The position numbers were made by a program, and so were the translations under genes. Below, piece by piece: positions 36,841-50,500 of a stretch of DNA of 64,000 nucleotides. The DNA comes from Glossina fuscipes (taxonomy: Eukaryota > Arthropoda > Insecta > Diptera > Glossinidae). The notes beneath the pieces are model-generated. The model was not told where the DNA came from and searched no databases. It saw only the letters and a list, made by a program, of their open reading frames with translations. Where the stretch lies: assembly GCF_014805625.2 (NCBI RefSeq), contig NW_023998431.1, positions 3,149,804-3,213,803 on the forward strand. Reading direction: 5' to 3'. How positions within the stretch are numbered: the first letter of the stretch is position 1; each line of letters opens with the position of its first letter.

Positions 36841-38990
36841 TGTAGTGATGGGAGCATTTAAACGTTCAATGAATTATAAAAACACTTAATACGCTATTTT
36901 ATGAATTTGCTATGACGCAAAATTTAATTTCAGACATTAATTGCGACCAACGTTACAAAGGTAAACCCGTTTATAAAACAGAAACGGTTTCTTAAAAAGA
37001 AAAAAGAAAATCCGCGCAGCCATTATCGTATACTAGCGTGCTGAACATTGATAAATTCCCACATAATTGCAATAAACGACTATAAAAGAAAATTGATTTT
37101 CTCTTAACCAGTTTAAGTGGATATTATACCGTAAGGTAAGGTACATTGGCACCAACTACACTGTTATTTTTAATCCAATATAAAACTTAATGAAAAGTAA
37201 ATGTTACAAAAGAAATGATGGGGTATAATAAAAATTTTGCGCTATTAACAAATATCTTAATAAAATGTGACAGGATCATTGACATTATAATTCACACACA
37301 GCCACATCCAACTAGACAAGTATGAAACTGAATTTTGAAAACACATCAATGCAAGAGAAATACAACCAGCGATAGATTGAATGGCATCATCTTTGCGTAT
37401 ATTTATTAAAATCCTAATGTTCATCCTTATGTTCGATTGAAAGAAGTGAAAGAAGAAAATTATTAAAAATTTTCGCATTTTTTTTTTCCAGTTTTTACAA
37501 CTTTTTAATTATGATAGGTAGCAAACTCGCATGTGCGTCCCACTTCAGCTTGACGACGTTAAATACTTAACTGTTATCCTTACTTTTGTGGCCTTGAAGA
37601 CTGTAACAGTGCAGAATCAGGCGGACATAAGGACAGACATATGGGTTTACAAAAATTTAACGGGGATCTCACATTGGTTCAGAATTAAACCTATGATGTT
37701 TCATCCCTATTATTGCTCGAAATATCAAATTAATAAAAATTTTTAAATAGAAAATTGAAAATTCATTTCTTATTCTGTTCTGTTAATAAATAATTAAATG
37801 GAAGCATAGAAGGATTAATAAAATTTAGGGATCTACGCAAGAGCTCGCAATTAATTAAAATTTTGTCTAAGTGACAAACAATCTGTGCATTTCTTATTTC
37901 ATTCAAAATGAAAAGAAAAGGAAAGCAAAACAGTTGAATATGAGAGATGTGAAAAATATGCGAAAAATACACTATAGTTGTGTGCGAGTACACATGCAGG
38001 CATACTGTGAGTTTCCAAATGTTATTCACAAGTCTACTTACTTCTCATAATGATGACGCATATTTCTTAAAGCAAAAATTACGTGTTTCACGATAACGAT
38101 GAGGACGATGACGACGTCAATAATAATTACGTATGCATGTTATAACTGACAAGGCTTTCTCTGTATAGGAAACTTGAAACAATCAGACAGGTTTTACAAT
38201 ATATTCATTTTTCATATACACTGCAAGCAATTTCAACTCAAAATGGTTATAATAAATTTGTTGGTTGTTATTAAAAAAAAAAAAAAAAAAAACGAAAAGA
38301 CCACATATAAGCTTAAACAGAATTTTGAATGCACGACATATTATTTAAACTTTTGTCAATCACAAGTAAGCGGATATCAAAAAAATTGTAGTTCTTTTTC
38401 TGGAGAGCTTCTCTTCCATATATCGTATCGTGGTCTATACCATTCTGACGGTCTTGGACATATAAGAATGATCTAAATGAACACAACTTTGTGAACGAGA
38501 ATAGTGAAGAGATAAGTGGCGAGGCATAAAAACTAGTTAACCCTTCTTTCATTTCCAGTCTCGTTTTAAAGGATTCAATGCCTATTCAAATGGTGCTTTT
38601 ATTTATTTCTTATTTTTTGATGTTAACGAATCGAATTTTGCCAAAAACAAACCTTCAAAAGATGACTTTCGCAATTTGCTACAACATTTAATCCGTCGAG
38701 CTTGGATAGATCAACGCAAGCATTTAGTTTAATCTAAAATATGATTGTTGAAAACTAAGCCGTATTCGTAAAGTCCAATTATGATAGGCGGTTGCATGTG
38801 TTTTGATCAGCGACATTTATTAGTAAAAATGATAAAGTAATGCGAAGTATGAATACACACATTGGTTAAATTCGATGATTTTGATCTTCCTCTTCAAAAA
38901 ATAGCAGGTTTACAGTTGGTATTATTGAATTGTTCAGCGTATACAGACGCTGATCGTGGAACGCTCAAAATTACATTTTTCACTTTCATT
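36841..38990. other. AT-rich spacer
   Basis: No gene or element is recognised. The longest frames (60-100 codons) are A/T-driven. Confidence 0.45.
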
Positions 38991-38994
38991 ACTT

Positions 38995-39650
38995 CTGCTG
39001 TTTGATTTGAATAAATCCGCCGCTGACACCCAGCAAACATTTTTAGGAGCTTATGGAGATGCTGCCCCATCATATCCGAACTGTCGATCTGTTTTCAACA
39101 CCTAAAAAGTTTATTTTGACATCAGTGACAAGTTCTCAAAAAATTTTCGAAAATCTTAACAGTTCATGAATCGATTGTTTCCAGACGATCACATCCATTT
39201 TCAATCGGTTCAACGTCGCGGCTTCATTGCGTGCTAGGCAAAAAAAGAAGAGTTTTCTGCGGTGTTCTGTGACTGGCGATGAAAAAGCGTGTCCTCTATG
39301 ACAATCCCTAGCGCGAAAGGTCATCATTATTTAGTCCAAGAGAGCCATCCACATCGACACCGAAGCGGGATATTAATGGCTATAAAATTTTGCTGTACAC
39401 ATGGTCGGGCAGTGTATTACTAGCTCCGAATCCGAATAAAACTGTTACTGCAGATGTCTACCGACGTTAGATGAACTAATTGAACGACGAATTGCTCCAA
39501 AAAAAAAAACCAGCACTATCGGTTAATAGACGCAAAGTCATCGCAAAGTCTCTTGCATGACAAAGGTCGGCCACGATTTCGAAAATTTGTCACGGATGCA
39601 GTGTTCCAACTCGAATGATGTCCTTGATGATCGAAATACGCGCATGCGCC
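38995..39650 (+). mobile_element. Decayed mariner transposase (near the whole coding length)
   Basis: Across shifting frames mariner hallmarks appear in order. An N-terminal HTH piece reads KSAADTQQTFLGAYGDAAPS (39016 onward). TGDEK at 39272-39286 carries the first catalytic Asp. YDNP and a Ser/Thr-Pro-Lys segment follow, then a block matching the usual LLHDNARPH position but reading HDKGRP near 39555, and a VTDAVFQLE segment near 39590. Stops and frameshifts interrupt it throughout and the linker between HTH units is largely lost. It is clearly inactive. Terminal repeats were not identified. Confidence 0.8.
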
Positions 39651-40632
39651 TAATGTTTTCACTCACAAAAAGCCATGCAAAAATGTGAGCGCTGTAAGTA
39701 TGTGAAATTTTGTAGAGGTCATTTCCATCTACAAGATGATCTTCCCCCTAATCAACTCACTCGGTTCACTAGTTATATTGACCAAAATAAGATGTTAGGC
39801 CGGGCATTTAGCATATAAGGAGATTAGACATAACCTCATCATTGCTCGGTCAAATGTTATTTCCGGACATGTACGCAAGAATGGGAGATTGACTTTGTTT
39901 ACGCAAACTTGTGAGTTTTTACTAAAGCGCCATATATATTACCGATAATTTAATCCAATTTTCGATCGTTATCGCGCATAGTATCATTTCTTATGACAAA
40001 CTTGCCTCCTACATAGGAGAAAATGTGCGACAGTGAATTACGCGACCCAAATTTGTTTGCCCAGCTGTTTAGCAACTTGGACACAGTGCTCGAAACGCTA
40101 TAGAAACACATCCGGAGCACTTGCCGTGAAATTAAATTGTTTATACTTCTATATTATTTGCTCTTCTATAATCAATCAATCAGTCCCTGTACGTGTTTTA
40201 TGCATTTACCGATTAAGCATCAACTACACCACGTGACAATCGTGATTAAAGTATAACCTATCGAACGGGGAAATGATGATAAGTTAAACTCGAGAAGAGG
40301 AGTTTATTCTTCTTGCGAAAGCAAAGCCAAAGGAATTTTGGAGCACTTAAACTGAAGTAATGATGGCTTTCGCAATGGAACGTTGCAAGCGGTATGCAGA
40401 ACTTGGTATACTTTCATTCAGATTGCGAATAGATGTAAAATAACAGCAAACGAGTATATCACAGCATTATAAGCAAAGTAATCGGTAGCAGTTTATGATG
40501 GTGACAAAAGTTACAGATGGCGCTTTTATTTCATTATTTTAAAAATGTAAAAATAACTCAAGGCAATCTGGCTTTTAAGCCCATATGAAAAAGTATTGCA
40601 AAGCATTAGCAAAACATTAACACCAACACTAC

Positions 40633-40665
<33 letters not shown>

Positions 40666-42614
40666 TGTATTGACTGCCTGAATAAGCCAATGTTATAATA
40701 ATTGGCATTAATCATCGTTAAATGGATATCTAAGTTGATTGTACTTTACTATAGTTTTTGCATAATTCTCTTACTATATATCATAATGTGTTTTATAAGG
40801 TAAGTAATTGTTCATAATTATTTATTGCTAATATAATAACTAATTAACTATTAAATCAGATTTCCTCATTAAAACACACAAAAGAAAAAACAAAAATTAC
40901 ATACGATATGGTTTAATATAGAAAATAAACTTTAAATACTTTTTCTCATCAGCAACGCATCAGTAATTTAACCGGAAAGTAATTATGAACAAAATATTTA
41001 AAAATAAAAAGATTAATGTCTTGCGAACATAACCTGAAAGTTTTAATAATAAATGCGTTTAAATGCAGAAACGGTAATAAAAATTAACTAACATAACATA
41101 TGAAACATAATTTCTTCATTAACTGCAATAATAAACGAAAAACAAAATAAGACAGAGCGACTGAAAACACAAAAACAAAACAAAAAAGAAGCTAAATTGA
41201 CCACAAGACGAATCTTAAACTCCCGACTATTCAAATACTTTTTTGTTAAGCGTTAAGCATTTCAATGCATCGCATTTCAATCCATGGGAACTATTTTAGA
41301 CGGCTCTGATTGATAGGAAAGAGAAATATATAGACTTCTTATGGCGAAACAGTTCTTTGCGACTCGTTCCTCTATCAATGTCAGACAATCAGGTCCTCAT
41401 AAATATTTACATTAGGTATCAGATCAGTATTTACTATGGTCTATATATTATCAATAAAAGTATTGTTTATTAAAAATTATTGAATTTTTTAAATTTTTTC
41501 ACTTGTTTGGCTCTGGGATGGGTTTACTCTCGAAGTCTTGATATGTGCACTAATCTGTACTGATTCCTAGTCGGCATAAATATCATTTACAGTAATCATC
41601 TGTGCTCAACCAAAATCGATTTATAATGATTCACAGTTTTTTCCTTTTTGCGTATCAGATAGCAATTTGGAATGCATCCACTGTGCCTCTTCTTCGAAAT
41701 GCAAATGAGTTAGACGTAGCTTTTCAAGAAAACCGTTGCTTAGTTCAAATTTTTTTTACTAGACTAGAGAATGCACACACGTTTGTCACTCAATCTGCTA
41801 CATTGTGGTATCACGTGCTGCCTATTTGGGATGGAATGACTGGATCGAATGAGAAAACTAATTTGCTTTCAATCTTCTTTCTAATGTATGAAAAAAAGTA
41901 AAAAATTTATATTCGCTTTGAGACGAACCTTGACCACAGCGTCGACAAGTGAATTAATTGTCGAAACAAAGATCACTTTTACTTTACATTTTCGGTTTGC
42001 CAGCTGCCTATATATGTTATAGAGATGTATAAAGAAGTGCTTCGATTTTCGACAACGTGTGTCAGCTAATGCTCTCAAATACACTTACGATTAAATATGT
42101 TACCGAGTTTGTGGCGGTAACAATTATTAAAAAAAATGACGGACGGATTTCGTTAAATTGATAAAGAATTGTACATACGTACATACGTACACGTAATAAT
42201 AGATAAAAGCATTAATGCATAGCTTTGCGTAAGACGAACGAGATAATTAAATTAATATATTCCGAAACTCCGCGTTCATTGAGCAAACCATAAGAGTAAT
42301 AAGACATAAGAGTATTTTCTTTCCTTTTGGTTGTTATTTTATGTTTAGCGAATGCTTTTCTAACAGTTACTTTAATGTTTGATGTTATATGTGTACGTAT
42401 GCGTGCGTGTGTCTATGCGTGTATATACATAGCACAATAAATCAAGTTCAACGCGAGATATTTTTAGTCATGAATACAAACTAAACAAAACAATAAATTG
42501 TGCAAATCATTTATGACACAGGTACAATATTATATTTAAAATATCTGATTCATATAAGTTGTATTCATGTTTGTGCATTTTAGTGATATTATTTTACTCT
42601 ACTCATTGTACAAT
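39651..42614. other. AT-rich spacer with TA microsatellite
   Basis: A TA run lies at about 40632-40659 and a (TACG/TACA)n tract near 42171-42192. The 99-codon frame at 41602-41901 starts at a TTG and has no known motif. No other feature is recognised. Confidence 0.45.
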
Positions 42615-44802
42615 ATATTATCACTGAAGTGAAGTTAGCCCACCGTAGCTAGCCCACATTTTAGCGAAGACAAAAATGTGGGCTATCTTCACTCCTGAGC
42701 AACCACATTTTATGGTTCGGGTCTTCGCTAAAATATCTTTGCTGAGTTACAATTTATTGCGAAATGAATAACAATAAAGTAAAATAAGTATTAAAATTAA
42801 ATAATCTTAGCGACCGTACACATATAAAACATACTAAGTCGCTAATTACGAACGCAAAACCAAAAATGCTTAGTTATTGCTAGTAAATCTCATGCAAAGG
42901 TACGTTACAAATGAGTACGTTAAAATCGTGTTATAACTATTTTTAGACTACAGTTTTTTGATATGTCTTAAAGGACGCTAAAACCTATCAGAAAAACCTA
43001 ACTTCATTGCCCTGTATAGGGGACATTGCCTCGAAATTCGCCAAAAACCGGTCCGCTCCGTGTTCACAAGCAAAATGTTGCAATAATGTTGCTAATCAAA
43101 TGTTCGAACTTATATACATTATGTTTTTCTTTCATTTGCTAATGAAATGTTTGATACACATAATGTTTTTGTCTTTTTTCAGCATGTATGTTTAAGATTA
43201 TGCATTACGCGAATATATTTGCATTAGTAACGCGTTTGTCCATACACTTGCTTAAGAAGTTATATGCATGGTATTGAGTTGTCGTCATTTTTCTAAATAT
43301 GAATCGCGTATAATTTTGTTGAAAACATTCTATAGGCTAATGAAATATATGCTATGGCAAAAATGTTCGTGTGCGTTTGTGCGTGCGCTTAGCAGTCACT
43401 TCACTACCTGCTTTCTCTTTCTTATGATTTGTATCGATAAAAATACAATTTATGACTTTTGGGTATGACGACGCATATTCTAAGGTTATGCCATATAACT
43501 TCTTTTATTTAAAGACAATATGGTACCTGAAGTAATTACAACATAATTACAATGAATAAGTCATATAATTAATAAGTAGTTCTCTTAAGCTGAAGATTTT
43601 TCCAGTTTGTTTTATAAATTCATAAATGATGAGGGATTGTAAAACTTAGAAATTATATCACTTCATTTCTATAGAATTCACTTTGCTTGTGACACTCAAT
43701 CGAGTATAATCAAAAGTAGAATTCAATTGTTTTTGAAGTGCTTTAATACTTAAACGAACAGATATCATTGTCTTACGTTGAAACAAATATCCTTGCTAGT
43801 GAAAATTGTGACCAGAATTTTTAGTGGGTTGATACTACATCAAATTTGTGACTTGGATAATTTCTGCAACATTTTTTGCAAACTTTTTAAAAATTAAAAT
43901 TAAGTAAGTACATTTTGCATTGCAAAATTGCAATACATTGAAATAAAAAATTGGTATTGAACTGAAAAAAGGCAAAAACATTATGTGTATCAAACATTTT
44001 ATTAGCAAATGAAAGAAAAACATAATGTATATAAGTTCGAACACTTGATTAGCAACATTATTGCAACATTTTGCCTTTGCGGTCTTGTGAACATGGAGCG
44101 GACCGGTTTTTATCGAATTATACCGGGTAATGAAATTAAGTTTTTCTGATAGGTTTTAGCGTCCTTTAAGACATATAAAAAAACTGCACTTGTCATATTT
44201 CTTAAAATTTTTTTATCACTAATTTAGTGTTTTGGGTATATGGAGCGGACCGGTTTTTGGCGAATTTCGAGGTGATGTCCCCTATACAGGGCAATGAAGT
44301 TAGGTTTTTCTAATAGGTTTTAGTGTCCTTTAAAACATATCAAAAAACTGCACTTGTCATATTTCTTAAAATTTTTTTATCACTAATTTAGTGTTTTGGG
44401 TATATGGAGCGGACCGGTTTTGGTGAATTTCGAGGTGATGTCCCCTATACAGGGCAATGAAGTTAGGTTTTTCTAATAGGTTTTAGTGTCCTTTAAAACA
44501 TATCAAAAATCTGTAGTCTAAAAATGGTTATAACACGATTTTAACATTGCATTCTTTCAATATTTGTAACGTACTTTTGCATGAGATTTACTAGCAATAA
44601 CTAAGCATTTTTGGTTTTGCTTTCGTAACTAGCGACTTAGTATGTTTTATATGTGCACGGTCGCTAAGATTATTTAATTTTATTACCTTATTGTTATTCA
44701 TTTCGCAATACATTGTAACTCAGCAAAGACATTTTTAGCGAAGGGGTGAACCATAAAAATGTGGGTTATCTTGGGGGGCTAACTTCACTCCAGTATATTA
44801 TC
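42615..44802. mobile_element. Foldback element with long inverted arms and 8-bp target duplication
   Basis: The element spans 42623-44794 (2172 bp) between perfect copies of ATATTATC (42615-42622 and 44795-44802). It starts ACTGAAGTGAAGTTAGCCC and the right end is the reverse complement of ACTGGAGTGAAGTTAGCCC. The left arm (42623-43182) and right arm (43962-44794) are inverted copies all the way in to a shared CTGAAAAAAG motif, leaving a 779-bp loop. The right arm is about 270 bp longer because of a tandem repeat. No transposase is visible, so it is non-autonomous. An 8-bp duplication fits hAT, P or Merlin superfamilies; the ACTG terminus does not settle which. Confidence 0.85.
44094..44520. 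repeat. Tandem repeat within the right arm of the foldback element
   Basis: TGGAGCGGACCGG occurs at 44094, 44241 and 44405. The second and third units are 164 bp apart and nearly identical, including ATTTAGTGTTTTGGGTATA just before the motif. The left arm has only one such unit. Confidence 0.85.
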
Positions 44803-44859
44803 CACTATTGATTTCATTATATTTTTTATTTGTAAATAGCATTTTTATTTTACCCATTA

Positions 44860-45015
44860 CCAAAGGATGAACAGTGTGTTCACATTGTCAAAACGTTCGC
44901 GAAGGTTCCAAGAACGAAGTCACAGCGGCCCCATAAGATATAAATAATCTTCATTAGCATCAACTTCCAAATCACTCTGTCCGCCTGTCTGTCGTCGGTA
45001 AACGTTGATATAACT
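44860..45015 (+). repeat. Family A repeat fragment
   Basis: It has AAAGGATGAACAGTGTG, TTGTCAAAACGTTCGCG, CCCCATAAGATATAAATAA and CTGTCCGCCTGTCTGTCG in family A order. Confidence 0.5.
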
Positions 45016-45019
45016 ATAA

Positions 45020-46245
45020 ACGTTTACATTTGTATTCTGTGCGGATGTGTATAACACGCGGAAGGGTTGAGATAGATCCACCTTTTACTATACCGAACTA
45101 AGTTTGTCTGTACGCCTGCCCATCTCAGTAATAGTATAAAAATGTTTGCTTGGTAAAACTTGGTCGATAGTAGCAATTTAGCAAAATTATTATTAGTAGG
45201 GAACTTGGATCACATAGGTCTATCTTTTAAACCCCAGCATACGCAGAGGTTATCATGAAAAGCAAGTCTTTATGCAGAGAGAATCTAATTTATAATTTTT
45301 GATGACGGAAAATAAAAAAATAATGTAATTTTTGGAAATTAGATTAAGTAAGTTAAGTAGGGGAATGTGATGTTTTGGGCATCCCCCAATGTGCGGACTT
45401 TCATGTAAAGTATGCTCTCGCATGAAATTAATCTGTAATTTTTGGTGTATCACTACCAAAACGAGCGACAGTAATATAAAAAAAAATTCCCATTATTTCG
45501 AAAAAAAAGAATTAGCAAAAACATTGCAGTCGGGGAAGACAGATAATTGTGCACAATTTTCATGAAAGCCCTCATGTTTGAGGACAGTCAAGGATTAACG
45601 CGGTCTAAATTTAACAAACTTAATTTAGTTACCAAAGCTTTTATTATTTCCCACTTACTTCCGTCATCGAAAGCCACAAATGCAGTCAAAAAAAAAAGGA
45701 TCGATGTGATCCAAATTCCCAATGGTTGGCTTACTAATGTCACATGGCATTTTCATCACAATATATTAAAAATTAGTACATTTCGGCATGTACAGTCTCT
45801 ATTTGCTTTACCACCCTTGTTTGGGTTGGGATCCGAAAAATAGATCTAGTTGGACCTTTTTACAACGTAGGTTATATAGCGCGAGGTTCAACAAATTCTA
45901 TGTATTAGAAAAATATTTTTTCATTTAAAGATTTGGCAAAATAAGACGTTATACGTGGAGTGGTCGAAAAAATGGATCGGTCCAAACGATTTCCTTAAAA
46001 CAAAACACGTGAGTGTACCAAATTTCATTAAAAAATATGTCGAAAACGTCGATCTGTGTGCTGAAGAGAAGAATACATGGACAGATATCAGACGGGCTGA
46101 CGGATAGACAAATTGCAACGAAAACCTCTTAAGTCTCTCTGAGTGTTGCGTAGCTCCGCACAAATTTGACATGTCTCTGTACCACAAGTGGTATAAACAC
46201 AAAATAAATAAATAAAAAATAAGAAAGTTACATTCGGGTGAGGCC
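45020..46245 (+). repeat. Family B repeat, long diverged copy
   Basis: It carries GAGATAGATCCACCTTTTACTATACCG, GTGATCCAAATTCCCAATGG, TTCATTAAAAAATATGTCG and GTACCACAAGTGGTATAAAC blocks shared with 35345-36840 and 62592-63680. The 98-codon frame at 45547-45843 lies within it and is not called as a gene. Confidence 0.45.
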
Positions 46246-46930
46246 AAGTTTTACGTGTGCGTGTGTATTATATAAGACGGTACTTGTAGAACACGGGTTC
46301 GATATTACACAATTGTCAACTGCTTTCAAGACGAGGTATCCTCAACTTTATTGCTACAGAAAAATCTTAGTTCAAATATATATAGTATAAATGAAAAAGT
46401 TTTGTATAACACGGTTTCGACACAGCGCGGTACCAATTAGTGGTGTAGCAGTAGAATCGCTTATATACAATAACTCTTCGCTTTGCCTGGGGGAGTACTT
46501 TCTGCAGGTGTGGTGACACATCCGATTGGTTTAGCAAATCTCTTCAAGAGTATCGACTATTACTTGATATAAAATTAATGTACCCATGTATGCCTGTATT
46601 TTCGCAGCAATCTCGCGACGTAACTGATCACATTCTATGACGTAACAAAAGTCAGAATTAAGAATATATCGAACAAGCGACGGGCTTATAAGGAATAGCA
46701 TAGTTTCACATAAGATCAAATCTCATCTTGGGTGCACTGAACATACTTTGCCATTTTGTTTTCATTTTTCTTTTCAGGTGTCTTAAAAGCAAAGGACTTA
46801 ACCAGTGTAATTTTTTTGATCTTCCTTACCTTACCATTACAAGACGTAATTTGCCATTTACGGCAATAAAGAAGAATATTCTGAAAGTATAGTTCAAAAT
46901 TTCAAATATAGGCAATTATTAACTTAAATA
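46246..46930. other. Spacer, nothing recognised
   Basis: No long frame, repeat end or RNA-like structure is evident. Confidence 0.4.
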
Positions 46931-46931
46931 G

Positions 46932-47400
46932 CAGGCATGGGCAACCGCCGGTCCGTTATGTCCGCTACGTTTGAAACTTCAAATAACTCAGTTTGTTCGC
47001 ACATAGAAATGATGTAAATAGATTGTATCCGACTTCACTACCGGCTCAATTGTGCTTTTTTCTGATGCCCGCTTTCACATCGAAATTAAAATTGACCTGT
47101 TGGTGAAAAAAGTTTCCATTTGGTTTTCAAAAAAAAGGAGGAGATTGTAGTTGTCTACGGTCAAAATATTGACTTTCTCAATCTTTTAAAATTTCGAAAC
47201 GAACTATCTTCGATTATCAATCTGCGTTAAATAATTTTACAACAAGTATGGTCGGTCGAGAAGTTTAACATCTTGCCACGACACTTATCGGCCAGCAACA
47301 TTATACATTCATCTATCGGCAAAGGGTGGTTCAATTTCCAATGTCATGTTTTGATGCGATGATCGAACTGTAAATGGGATAGAGCCTACAGGTACGGAAA
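46932..47400 (+). mobile_element. Possible hAT element end
   Basis: The sequence CAGGCATGGGCAACCGCCGG followed by TCCG at 46932 resembles the usual CAGGxxTGGGCAAxCxGCGGCCC terminus of many animal hAT transposons. A weak coding-like stretch (NILPRHLSASNIIHSSIG in one frame near 47270) follows. The opposite end and 8-bp duplication were not found. Confidence 0.35.
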
Positions 47401-47580
47401 GTATGAGAGTAGATAGGCGAATGGAGAAGGATAGAAGATGGTACAATGATGATGCGTACACAATGTTATAGTAGAAAATAGAGAATTTGAATTAGAAGTA
47501 GATAGAAGAAGATATGAAGGTAATGATGCAAGAGAAAAAGAAGATAGGAAACCGAAACACGGACAGAAGAACGTAGGATA
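47400..47580. repeat. Purine-rich degenerate GATA/GAAG tract
   Basis: About 180 bases are dominated by GA, GATA and GAAG words, with no coding sense. Confidence 0.6.
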
Positions 47581-50500
47581 AAAACGTCAGTGCAGTAAAC
47601 AAGATAGATATATTTCTATAATAAAGGTTTTTGCCTCGCCTTGATCTTATTATATGTATTTCCTAGTTGTAACTCTGCAAACTTCATTCGAGATATATTT
47701 CTATTCTTTAGCTTTGAATTGCAACTACTTCTATGCTTTATTTGTATAAGCCATACACGTGTAGTTTATTTTATTTATTTATTTATTTATTTACATATTC
47801 TTATTTTTTTTTTTTGGGTTTCGTTTACGTCAATCAATGTCGCCTTTGTAGCAACACAAAAGCGAAACAAAATAGTATCAAAAAAAGCATGTTTGCTTTA
47901 GGTCGAATCTTGGAGAGTCATCACCGCTAGCGTATATATAAAAGTCAATCAATCAACTTGATCAATTGTACATGTCGACCGACATCAAGATTAGAGCGAA
48001 GCTTTTAATAGCTCTGATGGGGTGAAGTATACTAATTTGCTACATTCCAATTTTGATAGATATTAATTTTCATTCTTGACGCGATTTATTTAAGTGTATT
48101 CGAAGAAAAGCATTTCATCTAAATTACCTAAATTAAAAAGAATCATTAAAGCCATTAAAGCCCAGAACAAGATTACTTGTGATATGAAGCCTTAACGTTG
48201 AACTAAAACGAAATCTTAATATCATTCTACGAAACCTTTTCGCGTGTTCAACGATTACAGAGGGAAATTATGCGTAAATATTTGCTTTTAAAATTGAATT
48301 AAGTTAAGAGCTTCTTTTACAACGACATTTAAGTAATCGTGTTTCCGTTATCAAGCAACAACAAATTTGAAATTTTCGATTTTGTTTGGAATTTCATATA
48401 TACGGATATATTGACTAGTTTCTACCCAAATTTTTGCTACTTGAAGAAAATTAATAATCGACACATGCATTGGATTGATTCATCGATTTTTGACCATCAA
48501 AAATATATATTCACTTATATCACGTCTACTCTTTTTTCCAGAAAGAAGAGGAAAGAAGAGGAAAGTGAGCGCACTATAGCTACGATTAAAGTAGACCCTA
48601 CAACGCTTGGGATTTGACCTACAACCTACTCCCCTGTTCATGGGGACGTGGGGGATGATCGCGAGTCTTCGCAGTAACTTCTCCACTCTTATATACCCTA
48701 TATCTTAAACATATGGAATATCGCAAATTAAGAGAGAAATGAAATTTATACCGATATTTTGAGTAAGCATCCATCAACGTATACGATATAACTTGTAGAT
48801 ACACGTAAAGATACAGGATGCATATAGGATATGCAGAAAAATAGCAACGCTCGCATACACCTTGAAAATTGTTCATGTGTCTCTAATCTTACTGGCAAAG
48901 ACAAACGAGCCCTAAAAATTGCTCTTAAAACGTTTACGCTTTATGGCTTGTTCAAGAGATGGCCCATTGTTTATAAGAAAATTTCAAATATCGCGCTGTA
49001 AGTACACCGTTGCAATATATTATGTAGTTATCATCAGTATTTACAAATGAAATGAGCAAATTAGCATGCGAACAAATTTGGGTAGCGGGTATAAAAATGA
49101 TTTACTTGCAAATAATTAGCAATTCGTACGATTTTTCTATTTATTTTTTATTGCCTTACAATCAAGCGATTCTATAGAATGTTTGTCGATATGCATCGTA
49201 TACTTAATCATTTGTAAATAGTAAAGCAAAACATTTTCTTTCTTTATATGCTTTAGCTTAATTGTAACAGATGCGAAGCATGAGATGCTTAAGAGACAGA
49301 GCGATAATAAATTAAAGTTATGCCAAATTGTGAATGAATTTAAAAAAAGTTCTTTTCTTTTTTTTTTTTTTGTTTTTTTTCTTTTCTTTTTTTGCATTAT
49401 TTATAGAAAAAGGAGGTCAAATGAAAAAAAGATTTTTATACATAATTAAATGCATAAATATTTCAATAGATTTTCTTAAGTAACTTTTATAGAATTACGG
49501 TTTTCTTTTTTTATAAATTTTATATACATAGACAATTGAAATAGTATTGAGCCTAATAAGAGAACCTCAGCGTTTAGTCTCAATTATTAGTGTAAATGAG
49601 AACAACTTAACTCAATGAGTAACTGACACTTAGAGCTTAATATTTTCTAGACATGATCTTCGAATGCATTTAATATATATACATATTATTAATTATTTAT
49701 TTCCTACTTAATTATTTAAAAAGAAAAAAAGAAAACAATAATAACAACATCAACAATAACAACAACAACAATAACAACAACAAACTACGAACATACTAAT
49801 TAACTGCATTGCATGTTATAATTTGGGCTTGAAAATTTTCATCATCATTTAAGCTTGGCTTATTTCAAAAAAAAAAAAACAAAAGCAAACAACAAGTTTG
49901 CATTCTGCTTTTGTAGATCCACTTCATAAGCAATCTCTACGCTCTCAACTGTTTCTTTTATGCATACGAGTACGTATCTATGCATATATCGCTATAAGCA
50001 CTAACAGAAAATTCAGTACCATCTGTGTACTTGGCACTTGGTCGCTTCCGAAGGTAGCGAACATCAGCAGCTATTCGTTACAATTTCCTTTCTCTTTCAT
50101 CATAAAAGTATTTCACTTTTAATAAACGGTTCATTGCTTATATCATTTCATTGCTTGCAAGCTTTACAATATATTATATGTGATTTCGTGACGAGTGTAG
50201 TTAAATTGTATATATAGAAAATATATAGAATCTTCTTCAAAAATATATAAAACTTGAAATTATTTTATATTATATATCCTTTCGTCTAATAAAACTCAAC
50301 ATTTGATGAGGATTGGCTGAATAAAAAGCCAAAATTAATTTATAATTGTTTGGGCCTTCCTTAGATAAGATTTGTCTAAAATTTGAAAATTGACCCTTGC
50401 TTCGCATAGGACTTTATTGATTTAGGAAATAAAGCGAGCGAACGGTAATCAGACGCTGTATGTTTCTTTTATAGAAGAAAGTGAAAGAGTTTTTGTTGGA

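Noticed and set aside
43007..44044. Similar peptides on opposite strands (43007-43195 and 43835-44044), as if a duplicated gene
   Set aside because: They are the same sequence in the two inverted arms of the foldback element; low complexity and no start context.
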